64,000 bases of DNA from Arsukibacterium ikkense. Its GTDB lineage: Bacteria; Pseudomonadota; Gammaproteobacteria; Enterobacterales; Alteromonadaceae. Shown here in pieces: positions 1 to 8,424 of the stretch; position 1 is the first letter of the stretch, and the number at the start of each line of letters is the position of its first letter. Position numbers and translations under genes: made by a program. Under the pieces are notes generated by a model, which did no database searches, had not been told where the DNA came from, and saw only the letters and a list, made by a program, of their open reading frames with translations. Where the stretch lies: positions 124,001 through 188,000 of the forward strand of contig NZ_LAHO01000006.1 in assembly GCF_000987775.1 (NCBI RefSeq), in the 5' to 3' direction.

Positions 1-144
1 CTTATTCGTCTTTCCACTGATTTTGCCCATGGTTCAGCTGGAATCTGTTTGATGCTAAAACGGCTACTTAGCCCGGGTCCCCGCTTCATGCTTGATCTGA
101 CATTCAGAACTACCAAGGAGGAAGCAAGTGATGATAATAAGTAA
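1..144 (+). CDS. C-terminal end of a LanC-like lanthipeptide synthetase (partial)
   Basis: An open frame enters from the left edge and stops at TAA 142-144, giving 47 residues. It contains RLSTDFAHGSAGICLML near the start and FMLDL a little later. The R-L-S-x-D-x-x-x-G-S-A-G-I pattern followed by a short tail is what I recall of the last helices of the LanC-like cyclase domain of class III/IV lanthipeptide synthetases (kinase-cyclase LanKC proteins). Those enzymes phosphorylate Ser/Thr, eliminate phosphate and cyclise onto Cys. The stop overlaps the start of the ABC exporter gene, which suggests translational coupling and shared function. Only the tail is visible, so a different LanC-like protein is possible and the kinase domain cannot be checked here. 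Confidence 0.5.
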   Translation, partial: LIRLSTDFAHGSAGICLMLKRLLSPGPRFMLDLTFRTTKEEASDDNK

Positions 145-1735
145 AGCCAATGTACGGCAGCTGCGAACGCTATTAGCGCCGCACCGGGGCTCATTTAGCC
201 TGTTATTAATATTGGCTGCAATACAGGCGCTGGTATTTTCGGCGGCAGACCCGCTGACGATAAAATTCCTGATTGATGCCATTACCGATGCAAATTTACA
301 GCTGTTCGCGATATTGGCAGCTGTGGTGATATTGGTAGCCACCGCAGGCAGGCTGCTAATGTATGCCTCTGCGTTAATTCGCAAGCGGTTGAAAAATGCG
401 TTTCAGGAAGCCCTGACCATCGAATTATCTGGTGTATTTTATCAGCACGCATATCAGCGTCTGGCCCAGCGGGGAAGAGGCTACTATATTTCAAGGCTAC
501 ACGATGAACCCAAGCAACTCAGTTCTGTAATCGATACTTTAGAAGCACTTGTCTCAAGTATTTTCATCTGCATTACAGGTTTAGCCGTTGCTATCTGGAT
601 TAGCTGGCAGATAACTTTGGCACTGATAGTAATAGTGCCTGTGCTGTGGTTTTTCTCCAACAAATACAGTAGAAAGATTGCAAAAAGCACTAAGGCATTT
701 CAGGAGACCGAAGCCGAATTTAAATCCATACTGTCCGGTATCATTGATAGCTATAAATATGTGCGCCAATTCAGCCTGCAACACACCGCAGCAGGCGCTC
801 TTAAACAGGGATTGCACTCTCCCTTAAGTGCTGATTTTAATCAAGTCAGATTTTCCGCTCGTTATCAAACTCTAAGTGGTGTTTTCCTGGCCTACGCCGA
901 ACTGGCCGTTATTGTGGTAGCAGGATTTAAGGTCATCATGGGTCTGATAACTATAGGTTCACTTTTCGCGCTAACCCGGGCTTTTGGCATGATAATTCAG
1001 GCCGTTCAACAACTTTCTACGTTGGTGCCTAAGCTAGCCATACTTGATGCCCAGCTTGACAGACTGGCTGAATTCAGAGCTGAAGCGGAACGTCAGCAGA
1101 ATGTAACGCCGGCAAATACTGCCGCAACCGCGCTGGTCGCGTTTCAGCAAGTCAGCTTTGGTTATCAGCAACCGATACTGAACAATCTGTCGCTGCAGAT
1201 TTCGCCAAAGGAACGCATTCTGCTGGCTGGTGGCAATGGCACCGGCAAAAGTACCATAGCACACCTGATTGCCGGCTATTTACAACCGCATTCTGGCCAG
1301 CTTTATCGGCCGCATCCGGACAACATAAGTGCTTTGCTTTATCCTTTTGGCGTGCTCCCTGGCAGCTTTGGTCAAAATGTACAATATCTCCAGCAACAAG
1401 GCGTTTGTGCTGAAAAGATATCTAATCTGCTTGAGCGCTTGGACTTAAACAATTGTCTTGAAACTGCGCCAGCAGATATGTCTGAAGGCCAACGAAAGCG
1501 ATGCCAGATTGCCCTGTGTTTACTGAAAAGTGCCGAACTTTATATTTTGGATGAACCGTTGGCAAACATTGATGACGAAAGTAAAAATACCATCTGCCAG
1601 CTGATTGTCGAATATACCTCCCATGCCAGCTTGCTGATGATTATGCATGAAGGCAAACGTTTTGCATCGGTGTTTAACCGCACGATTCAACTCGAGCACT
1701 TAACCGAACCTCAGTTACTCCGTCAAACAGGTTAA
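128..1735 (+). CDS. ABC exporter with fused membrane and ATPase domains
   Basis: A half-size exporter of 534-535 residues that would work as a homodimer in the inner membrane. Residues 20-310 form an ABC type-1 membrane domain with about six hydrophobic segments. The ATPase follows, with Walker A GGNGTGKST (368-376), a signature variant MSEGQ (451-455), Walker B LYILDEP (471-477) and switch His507. The usual Q-loop glutamine appears to be Tyr405. Start is GTG 128 or ATG 131; AGGAGG at 116-121 leaves 6 or 9 nt respectively. It overlaps the end of a LanC-like synthetase gene, so export of a modified peptide is the best guess. The substrate cannot be read from the sequence. A strong terminator follows. 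Confidence 0.85.
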   Translation: MMIISKANVRQLRTLLAPHRGSFSLLLILAAIQALVFSAADPLTIKFLIDAITDANLQLFAILAAVVILVATAGRLLMYASALIRKRLKNAFQEALTIELSGVFYQHAYQRLAQRGRGYYISRLHDEPKQLSSVIDTLEALVSSIFICITGLAVAIWISWQITLALIVIVPVLWFFSNKYSRKIAKSTKAFQETEAEFKSILSGIIDSYKYVRQFSLQHTAAGALKQGLHSPLSADFNQVRFSARYQTLSGVFLAYAELAVIVVAGFKVIMGLITIGSLFALTRAFGMIIQAVQQLSTLVPKLAILDAQLDRLAEFRAEAERQQNVTPANTAATALVAFQQVSFGYQQPILNNLSLQISPKERILLAGGNGTGKSTIAHLIAGYLQPHSGQLYRPHPDNISALLYPFGVLPGSFGQNVQYLQQQGVCAEKISNLLERLDLNNCLETAPADMSEGQRKRCQIALCLLKSAELYILDEPLANIDDESKNTICQLIVEYTSHASLLMIMHEGKRFASVFNRTIQLEHLTEPQLLRQTG

Positions 1736-1754
1736 AAATAAGTGCCTTGCAGTA

Positions 1755-1786
1755 AACAGCCACCTTTGATGAAGGTGGCTGTTATT
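1755..1786 (+). terminator. Intrinsic terminator after the ABC exporter
   Basis: A perfect 12-bp stem, AACAGCCACCTT (1755-1766) with AAGGTGGCTGTT (1772-1783), closes a TGATG loop and runs into a short T-rich stretch. It lies 19 bp after the exporter stop codon. The T-tract is short. Confidence 0.75.
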
Positions 1787-1807
1787 CATCAATACCCTGA
1801 TACCAAT

Positions 1808-2020
1808 TCAGCTGGCCGCTATATAACTACTGTTAACGCTACTACACCGGCTTTCAACCTGCCCCTGGGTTGCGCTAAACCAATAATTGACGCCCATAAA
1901 TTGTGAAAGCGTAGACTGCATTATTGGTAGCAGGGCTGTGTGCGGATTCTTTATATCATTTTCGTCCAACGCAATGGTTAGCGGGTCTGGCACTGCTGCC
2001 CCCTGTTGATAAATAGACAT
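1808..2020 (-). CDS. Small ORF of unknown status (70 aa)
   Basis: I do not recognise this frame. It encodes 70 residues with a charged and hydrophobic first half and a C-terminus rich in Ser and Cys (VESRCSSVNSSYIAAS). No good ribosome-binding site precedes the ATG at 2020, and a terminator for the gene upstream on the same strand lies at about 2085-2117, so it would need its own promoter, which I do not see. The Ser/Cys-rich tail next to a possible lanthipeptide synthetase makes it a weak precursor candidate. It could equally be chance. The rest of the 1736-2166 gap holds only the two terminators. Confidence 0.2.
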   Translation of the reverse strand: MSIYQQGAAVPDPLTIALDENDIKNPHTALLPIMQSTLSQFMGVNYWFSATQGQVESRCSSVNSSYIAAS

Positions 2021-2084
2021 GGCTCATACCGGAAGCACTGAAAGCTTTTGAGTACTGACAGAGCAACACTCACCACAGAAAGCA

Positions 2085-2117
2085 AAAAACCCGGACCAGA
2101 TTATCATCCGGCCGGGT
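2085..2117 (-). terminator. Intrinsic terminator after the MBL lipoprotein gene
   Basis: Read on the minus strand, ACCCGG and CCGGGT pair around a roughly 17-nt loop that itself holds CCGGA and TCCGG, and six T follow. It sits about 50 bp beyond the stop codon of the lipoprotein gene and would end the whole export operon. Confidence 0.65.
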
Positions 2118-2166
2118 GCTTAGTTTCCTTATGATAGATGGTTAACCAATGTCAACTTACGACAGA

Positions 2167-3231
2167 TTACAGGTTAATGCCCTCTCCTTCATTCAAGACC
2201 AGCAACTGCACTTCAGGCTGCTCCCGCTGATACATCGTAAGTAGTCGTTTTAACGCAGAATGAGAACTGATATCCCCCATATTCCAGCTATAGTTTCCGT
2301 AGCCCCATGGAATCATCGCCCGGCAATTCAGTTCTTGCGCCACCGTCAGGGCATCTTCGGGTGCAAGGTGCGCATTGCGGTAATTTGGCCCATGATATGA
2401 ACCTATGGGCAACAAACAAAGATCCATGTTGCCATATTTTCGTTGAATATCTTTAAAAATAGGCGAATATCCGGTATCACCCGCAAAATATACTTTGTAT
2501 CCGTCAATCTCCAGTATCCAGCCGCCCCACAGACTTTTGTCACCATCCAGCGCATAAAGCCCGCGACCGCTATAATGATGGGCTGGCACAAAGTGGATCT
2601 GCATGTGATGCGCAGTTACCGAGCTGTACCAACTCATCTCGTGAAGACGGTATCCCCGCTGCGGAAAATAGCGGGCCATGCCATAGGGCAGGTAATAATC
2701 TGGCGAGGCGCCAAGTTGCTTCAAATCAGCTTTATTTAAATGATCGAAGTGTGCATGAGAAAAAAACACTGCTGAAACAGGTGCATTTCTTTGCGTTATG
2801 AAACGTGGAGGTGCCTGACGACGATCCCCTGCCAACGCAGCGAGCCAGTTAATTGGCCAATCGAAGCCGGCAGAAACCGGATCGAATAACACTCTCTGTC
2901 CTTGGGGTAACACAAGTTCAAAGCTGGCATGTCCGAACCAGGTCAGCGTTAAGCCAACAGGCTCTAAAACAGTAAAGGGCCAGTCAATCAAACATTGACT
3001 GGCTTTCTGATTACACTGTAAAACTGATTGTGGCTGATAACAATCATATTGGCATTGAAGAGGATAACTCTCAGGGGTCGGATAGAGATTTTTAAACCGC
3101 TCACCCCGCTTTACTATGCCAGCAGCATCTTCTGGAATGCCAGGAAATTGAACCAGCAAATTATCTGTCTGACTGCAACCGATCAGTGCAAGACAAAGGA
3201 CTAGCAACGCTGTTTTGTTTTTTTTTAGCAT
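2167..3231 (-). CDS. Metallo-beta-lactamase-fold hydrolase, lipoprotein
   Basis: A 354-residue protein with a lipoprotein signal: a KKNK start, a hydrophobic stretch and lipobox LIGC with Cys19, so it is probably anchored on the periplasmic side. The metal motif HAHFDH (159-164), Asp252 in AGDTG and His288 fit the two-zinc site of metallo-beta-lactamase-fold hydrolases. The GDTGYSP and LLPIGSYHGP motifs resemble the NAPE-PLD/RomA/UlaG-like branch. It is the last gene of an operon 13 bp after the ABC permease, so a role with the exported substrate or with membrane lipid is possible. The substrate is unknown. Residues 50-85 hold several extra cysteines. Confidence 0.8.
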   Translation of the reverse strand: MLKKNKTALLVLCLALIGCSQTDNLLVQFPGIPEDAAGIVKRGERFKNLYPTPESYPLQCQYDCYQPQSVLQCNQKASQCLIDWPFTVLEPVGLTLTWFGHASFELVLPQGQRVLFDPVSAGFDWPINWLAALAGDRRQAPPRFITQRNAPVSAVFFSHAHFDHLNKADLKQLGASPDYYLPYGMARYFPQRGYRLHEMSWYSSVTAHHMQIHFVPAHHYSGRGLYALDGDKSLWGGWILEIDGYKVYFAGDTGYSPIFKDIQRKYGNMDLCLLPIGSYHGPNYRNAHLAPEDALTVAQELNCRAMIPWGYGNYSWNMGDISSHSALKRLLTMYQREQPEVQLLVLNEGEGINL

Positions 3232-3244
3232 AATAAGCCTCCTC

Positions 3245-5665
3245 CTATTGCTGACGTAAGACTAAAGCAGGGGATTTGCTGGTTGTCCGGTAAGCGATTC
3301 CAGCAACTGTCAGCGTACATATAATCAAAGTTAACACTAATGCCATGATGTATTCCCCTGGCCCTTGCTGAATTCGAACACTGAAGCTGCTTAGCCAGCG
3401 TTCAATTAACCAGAAAACCAGAGGCATAACCATCACTGCGCTGATTGACACCAGGCGCAAGTATTCAAGCGTTAACAGGCGGATTAAACCAAAACGCCCG
3501 GCTCCCAAGACAGTTCTTATGGCAATTTCACGTGTTCGTAATGCAGCGCTGAATGAGGAGAGGCCGAACAGACCAACACAGGTAAGCAATATTGCAAGCA
3601 CCGCGAAGCTGGTTACTACCGCCCCTTGCCGCCGTGGAGCCTGATAAACCTGATAGAACTCTTCTGATAGCCAACTCAGTTTTATATCATCCCTTGCCAG
3701 CCTGTCGGCCAGTAAATCGTGCACCACCTGACTCGTAGCAAACAGTTGTTCTGGTTTTATAGACAGCAGAAACTGACCTTTATCCAGTACTGAGTAACCG
3801 CAGGTCAACACTAAGGGTTCAGGGCGATTCAATGCTGAACCAATCTGCACATCTGCAATTACCCCGACGACGGTCAGTTGTGCCACTTTACCATCGTGCT
3901 CAATATACTGCCACGTCTGCCCTAATGCCTGCTCATACTCACTAAATCCGAGTTGACGCAGCAGTTCTTCGCTGATAATAATTGAACCACGGTAGTTATC
4001 CCCTGCCTGGTGATACCAGTCAGCGGCAAACTGTCTTGAGAAATCACGTCCTGCAAGCAATTGAAACCCGGCAGCACTGACAATATCGTAACCTGTTCCA
4101 AGCTGGCGTAACATCGGAGTCGGTTCAGCTCGTCCGGGAATCTGCAAACTAATTGCCTGGGAAACCGTGTCTGTCAGCTTGGTATCAAGTTGACTGACTG
4201 ATACGACTCCAGGTTGGTGCTGTAGCGCAGTGATCATGTTAGCAGAGGCCTCGCCAAACAATTGCTGGTATGGGATCCCTTCAGCCATTAACCGGTGTTC
4301 CCGGTCATAGCCTGTTGGTGCTGATTGCAATAACTGCAGTTGCTGCTGAATAAATAAAGCAGAAACAATCAACGCAACAGAAATGGCGCTCTGCATCATC
4401 AATAAGCTTTTTCGTAACCAGGCTGCACTGCTGCCACGTTGAAAATCGCCGCTCAGTACCCGCTTTGCATCAAAAGACGACATGAAAAATGCAGGATAAA
4501 GCCCAGCGATCAAGCCGATGACTACCGCTACCAGCAGCGTAAGACCGACAACATCCAGTAAACCAGGACTGATTGAACGTCCAACCAGTTGATTAAAAAA
4601 CGGCAAACTAAGATACACCAGCAGAACAGCCACCCCTCCAGACAGCAAACAAAAACCAACTGATTCCAGCATAAACTGACTGATAAGCTTACTTTTTCCT
4701 GCACCCAGCGCTTTACGAACGCCAACCTCCTTAGCACGCTGTCCAGCCCTGGCGGTACTCATGTTTACATAATTGATAGTGGCTATAAACAGCAGTAATA
4801 CTGCCAGTAATATGGCAATCTGTACTGTTCTAAATGAACCATTCACTTTGAACTCGTAGGATAAGTTAGAATGCAAATGAATCGATGCCAGGGGGCGCAG
4901 CTTAATTTGAGCAATTTTTTGCCCGCCGTACCCCTCTGCATTGAGTTGCTCAGTAAGGTAGTGCTCCAACGCCACCCTATCAAGCGTGACCGGTAAACGA
5001 AGATAGCTGTAAACATTATTAATAACCAAAGGCCGACTTAACTCAGACTCATCAATACGACGCAAGGACCCTGCTACCAAGTGCGTTTGTTCAGAAAAGT
5101 TCTTATACACAGCGGTAACATCCAGTAGCTGATTATCCTTGACCAGCTGACGTCCAAGTACATCTGTTGAACCAAATAAACGCTCTGCTTCCGATTCGGA
5201 TAATGCTATCCGATTAGGCATCTCCAAAGTTTGTGCCAGATCCCCCGATAGAACCTCGACCGAAAAAAAGTCAGTAAAATTTGCTTCTACTGCCAACGGC
5301 TCATATAACATCAGCTCACGCACACTTCTGCCTGAAGCATGCCGAATGTTTACCTCCTGACTACTAAAGCGTGTAATTCGTATGTTCTTATCGTAGTTGT
5401 TTAATAGCTGTGCAATAGCCGGGCTACTGATAGGAAAACGCTGATCAATGGGAATAAAAATTTGCTCTGCGCGATACGTATTACCGACATCATGATGTTG
5501 TCTGTCATATGCCGATTCATAAAGAACATACAACAAGATAAGCAAAGCAGCCGCCAGCCCTACACTCAGCCCCGCCATATTCAGCATGACTTGTTGCCAT
5601 TGCCGGGCAGAGCTACGCAAGCAAGTTTTGGCATAGTTAAGCAGCAAAGTATTGTTATTAAGCAT
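3245..5665 (-). CDS. ABC transporter permease, MacB/FtsX type
   Basis: An 806-residue permease with two copies of the FtsX-like architecture. There is one N-terminal membrane helix (about 25-47), a large periplasmic MacB-type core domain, then three helices around 280-400 that include the RAKEVGVRKALGA motif. A second helix, a second periplasmic domain and three C-terminal helices follow, with REIAIRTVLGAG in the coupling region. These RE.G.RK.LGA motifs mark the contact with the ATPase. The gene overlaps the ATPase gene by 8 bp and follows an adaptor gene, which gives a MacAB-like mechanotransmission pump. No TolC gene is present here. The substrate may be a peptide. Confidence 0.85.
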   Translation of the reverse strand: MLNNNTLLLNYAKTCLRSSARQWQQVMLNMAGLSVGLAAALLILLYVLYESAYDRQHHDVGNTYRAEQIFIPIDQRFPISSPAIAQLLNNYDKNIRITRFSSQEVNIRHASGRSVRELMLYEPLAVEANFTDFFSVEVLSGDLAQTLEMPNRIALSESEAERLFGSTDVLGRQLVKDNQLLDVTAVYKNFSEQTHLVAGSLRRIDESELSRPLVINNVYSYLRLPVTLDRVALEHYLTEQLNAEGYGGQKIAQIKLRPLASIHLHSNLSYEFKVNGSFRTVQIAILLAVLLLFIATINYVNMSTARAGQRAKEVGVRKALGAGKSKLISQFMLESVGFCLLSGGVAVLLVYLSLPFFNQLVGRSISPGLLDVVGLTLLVAVVIGLIAGLYPAFFMSSFDAKRVLSGDFQRGSSAAWLRKSLLMMQSAISVALIVSALFIQQQLQLLQSAPTGYDREHRLMAEGIPYQQLFGEASANMITALQHQPGVVSVSQLDTKLTDTVSQAISLQIPGRAEPTPMLRQLGTGYDIVSAAGFQLLAGRDFSRQFAADWYHQAGDNYRGSIIISEELLRQLGFSEYEQALGQTWQYIEHDGKVAQLTVVGVIADVQIGSALNRPEPLVLTCGYSVLDKGQFLLSIKPEQLFATSQVVHDLLADRLARDDIKLSWLSEEFYQVYQAPRRQGAVVTSFAVLAILLTCVGLFGLSSFSAALRTREIAIRTVLGAGRFGLIRLLTLEYLRLVSISAVMVMPLVFWLIERWLSSFSVRIQQGPGEYIMALVLTLIICTLTVAGIAYRTTSKSPALVLRQQ

Positions 5666-6353
5666 ACTTTAACGCCTCCACCCGTGATTCTGTTAAACAT
5701 CCATCTAACATTTGTACCACTCTGTTCGCAAACACTGCTTCCCGTTCTGAATGTGTCACCATCACTATGGTAGCGCCTTCCTTGTTTAAGGCTGACAGCA
5801 GCTGCATCACTTCATCGCTGTTTCGGGAGTCAAGATTACCTGTGGGTTCGTCTGCCAGTATCAGCCGGGGCTGCGTCACTAAAGCTCGCGCAATGGCAAC
5901 CCGTTGCTGCTGTCCACCAGACAATTGCTGCGGTAAATGTCCAGCCCGGTGTGCCATATCAACCTTAGTCAGTATCTCCTCAACCCGTTTCTTTCTATCT
6001 GCACCACTCACCCCCTGATAAATTAGTGGCAACTCAACGTTTTCAAAAACGGTCAGTTCATCAATTAAATTAAAGCTTTGGAAAATGAACCCTAATTTGT
6101 CGCGGCGAATCTTTACTAACTCCCTTTCAGAGCACTGTACAATATCTGCACCATCAAAAATGTACTCGCCACCACTGGGCCGGTCTAGCAGCCCAAGAAT
6201 ACCCAGCAACGTTGATTTCCCGCAGCCGGAGGGCCCCATTACAGCCACGAAATCACCGGAGCTGATCGCTAATGAAACATTATTCAATGCAGTTGTTTCA
6301 ACTTCGCTGGTGGCAAACACTTTCCAAATCTGGTTTAAACTAATCATATTCAA
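5658..6353 (-). CDS. ABC transporter ATP-binding protein, MacB/LolD family
   Basis: A 231-residue stand-alone ATPase. It has Walker A GPSGCGKST, Q-loop FQSFNL, the signature LSGGQQQRVAIARAL, Walker B LILADEPTGNLDS and switch histidine in VTHSE. The DEPTGNLDS motif is typical of the MacB/LolD/FtsE group, which power FtsX-type permeases. It lies 6 bp after the adaptor gene and overlaps the permease start by 8 bp, so adaptor, ATPase and permease are almost certainly translated together. It would drive the permease from the cytoplasmic side of the inner membrane. Confidence 0.9.
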   Translation of the reverse strand: MNMISLNQIWKVFATSEVETTALNNVSLAISSGDFVAVMGPSGCGKSTLLGILGLLDRPSGGEYIFDGADIVQCSERELVKIRRDKLGFIFQSFNLIDELTVFENVELPLIYQGVSGADRKKRVEEILTKVDMAHRAGHLPQQLSGGQQQRVAIARALVTQPRLILADEPTGNLDSRNSDEVMQLLSALNKEGATIVMVTHSEREAVFANRVVQMLDGCLTESRVEALKYA

Positions 6354-6359
6354 ATATCC

Positions 6360-7604
6360 TTAATCTTTTAATGTGATAGAGTTAGCATTATTAAAATGAC
6401 GATAGCTGGAAATAAGCACTTTCTCTCCAGGCGAAAGCCCAGCCAATACTTCAATAAATTTATTATTCTGTTTGCCCAATTTAATGTCTCTTCTTTTTGC
6501 TTTGTTTTCTTGCTCTACAACAAAAATGTAGTGCCCACCGCTGTCAGTAAGAAAAGCGCCTTTAGGTAACATGACTGTTGTTTGCTGAGGATCTGAGAGC
6601 TGGAGTGTCAGGTGCAGGGTTTGTCCACGCCGCAACTGCTTTAAATCAGCAGGCAGTTCAAACTCTGCTTTGAACATATTGCCTGTGACACGGCTATCCA
6701 CACGGCTCAGAATGACCTCCACGCTTTCCTGCCCGAGTTGTAACCGGCCAGCCATGCCCGGATAAACGCGATTCAGATGGTATTCATCAATCTGAACATC
6801 CAACCGGAATGAATCCAGTAAATCAATTTGCCCTAACCGCGCACCAGCCGTTTTAAACTCACCTTGCTCAGCACTAAATTCACTCAGATAGCCGCTGACA
6901 GGTGCAATAATTTTCAGGTCGCGGGCATGGCTGCGTGCTAATTCGAGGTTGTGTTGTAACAGATTGACGCTGTCAGTTAACTGCAACAGTTGCTGCTCCC
7001 TGATATCTTCTTCCTGCTGCAACTGCCTCTCTGTTAAGCTAAGCTTACCTCTCTGATAACTAAGCTCTTGCTCTAACGTAGTAATCTGTTCCTCAGGAAT
7101 TAAATTACGGGTCTTGAGCAAATGAGCTTGGGTCAGCTGGCGTTCCAGGGTCGTAATAGTGTGTTTAGTATCAAGCACATCCCGTTGCAGATTAAGCCGG
7201 TTATTTTCTGACGATATCTGGGTATTCCGCAGAAAATTAATCTGCTCTGAAACCTGAGCCTCACGACTGATTAAATCGAGCTGTAGCATAGTATTAGAGA
7301 GTTGTAGTAGGGGTTGCCCCTTACTCACTAACTGTCCAGGCTCAGCAAACAGACTTTCAACCCGTCCTCCTTCAATCGCATCCAGATAGACTGTCTTACT
7401 GGGTTGAATCACACCGCGTAAACCCAGGCTTTCAGTAAAACTGCCTAATTGCACCGTACCTATTTCTACACTATTCAAAGCAACGGAAAATTGCTTCTCA
7501 TTGTTAGAGTAAATTGCCGCCAATACGGAGCAGGAAAGCAGCAAACTAAATACCAGCATCGCTATCTTGCGATAGGGAGGCCTTTTTGTAATTTTTCGGT
7601 CCAC
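6360..7604 (-). CDS. Periplasmic adaptor of a tripartite ABC exporter (HlyD/MacA-like)
   Basis: A membrane-fusion adaptor. I place the start at GTG 7604 (414 residues) because AGAGG sits 5 nt before it; the frame is open to 7700 without a good site. A single inner-membrane helix (about 14-33) is followed by a split lipoyl/barrel-sandwich region with GGRVESLFAEPGQLVSKG and IIAPVSGYLSEF. Between them is a long Gln/Glu/Leu-rich alpha-helical hairpin (about 105-235) that should form a coiled coil reaching an outer-membrane channel. A beta-barrel and membrane-proximal domain end the protein. It is followed directly by the ATPase and the permease. Confidence 0.85.
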   Translation of the reverse strand: MDRKITKRPPYRKIAMLVFSLLLSCSVLAAIYSNNEKQFSVALNSVEIGTVQLGSFTESLGLRGVIQPSKTVYLDAIEGGRVESLFAEPGQLVSKGQPLLQLSNTMLQLDLISREAQVSEQINFLRNTQISSENNRLNLQRDVLDTKHTITTLERQLTQAHLLKTRNLIPEEQITTLEQELSYQRGKLSLTERQLQQEEDIREQQLLQLTDSVNLLQHNLELARSHARDLKIIAPVSGYLSEFSAEQGEFKTAGARLGQIDLLDSFRLDVQIDEYHLNRVYPGMAGRLQLGQESVEVILSRVDSRVTGNMFKAEFELPADLKQLRRGQTLHLTLQLSDPQQTTVMLPKGAFLTDSGGHYIFVVEQENKAKRRDIKLGKQNNKFIEVLAGLSPGEKVLISSYRHFNNANSITLKD

Positions 7605-7678
7605 AATAACCTCTACTTTTGAGTTAATTGATAGCGGCCTTTTGGCGTGATGCTTTTCAAGCATGAACACCGATAAAA

Positions 7679-7741
7679 AGCACCTCTGTTGTGCGAACAC
7701 AGAGATACTCAGACACCTCGGTATTCCAGCTATAAGGTGCT
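7679..7741 (-). terminator. Possible terminator or attenuator between the LuxR gene and the export genes
   Basis: In the minus-strand transcript AGCACCT (7741-7735) can pair with AGGTGCT (7685-7679), which is followed by TTTTTATC. A nearer hairpin, CTCTGT (7704-7699) with ACAGAG (7689-7684), overlaps it. The two folds share bases, so this may be a simple terminator or an attenuator. Either would uncouple the export operon from the regulator genes. Confidence 0.45.
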
Positions 7742-7754
7742 ATTATTTTTTTAA

Positions 7755-8414
7755 CTAGAATGTGCCGCATGAAATAATTTCAATAGACAAGCACTTAGAT
7801 ATCGCTTGCTGACGATTGGCACTATTTGTTTTTTGCATACAATTTCCAATGTGGAAATTTACAGTTCGTTCAGAGATCCCCAGAATATGGCCTATTTCCC
7901 AGGATGTTTTGCCAGCGGCAGCCCAGTTTAAGCATTCCAGTTCACGTTTTGTCAGTGGCGCAGCAGATCGATTGAAAGGGCAGCATCGGCGGTAACACTC
8001 ATAAATATAGGGGGCAATTATCAGCCAATACCAACCTGCTTCCACAACAAATGCATTAGGATCTGACATCGAAGTTGTCCCCATCAACAAGCAGCAAATA
8101 CCACTTTTATCGGATTGCACCGGCACCACAAACACACCGCTGCCTGCTGGATAGTCACTACCTGCAAGTATTTTTTCTGCCGGATAATATGCAGCGTTAA
8201 GGTTGCGTGAGCAATATTCACGCAAGAATGGCGTAGTAGCTAACTGCGCTCTGTTCTCAGAAAAAGCGCCAACATGAATTAACGTTTCATCTTGTGATAT
8301 GACGCTACACCACAAAAAATGCTCGCGGCTAATCAGCTGCGTGAGAAACTGTTCTAGCTTCGTAAAACTGCTAACCGATTCAAGCGCAAGAATAGTGAGG
8401 TCTTGAGAGTTCAT
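7755..8414 (-). CDS. LuxR-family transcriptional regulator
   Basis: A 219-residue protein with a C-terminal GerE/LuxR helix-turn-helix (about 150-212) that begins LTKRELECLNWAAAGKTS and continues EIGHILGISERTVNFHI. The N-terminal half resembles an autoinducer-binding domain, with a GSGVFVVPVQSDKSGICCL stretch of the kind seen in LuxR/SdiA proteins, but I cannot identify the usual acyl-homoserine-lactone ligands. No luxI-type synthase lies in the window, so it is either a LuxR solo or responds to something else. It starts 10 bp after a small peptide gene and is probably co-transcribed with it. Confidence 0.85.
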   Translation of the reverse strand: MNSQDLTILALESVSSFTKLEQFLTQLISREHFLWCSVISQDETLIHVGAFSENRAQLATTPFLREYCSRNLNAAYYPAEKILAGSDYPAGSGVFVVPVQSDKSGICCLLMGTTSMSDPNAFVVEAGWYWLIIAPYIYECYRRCCPFNRSAAPLTKRELECLNWAAAGKTSWEIGHILGISERTVNFHIGNCMQKTNSANRQQAISKCLSIEIISCGTF

Positions 8415-8424
8415 AAGATACTCC

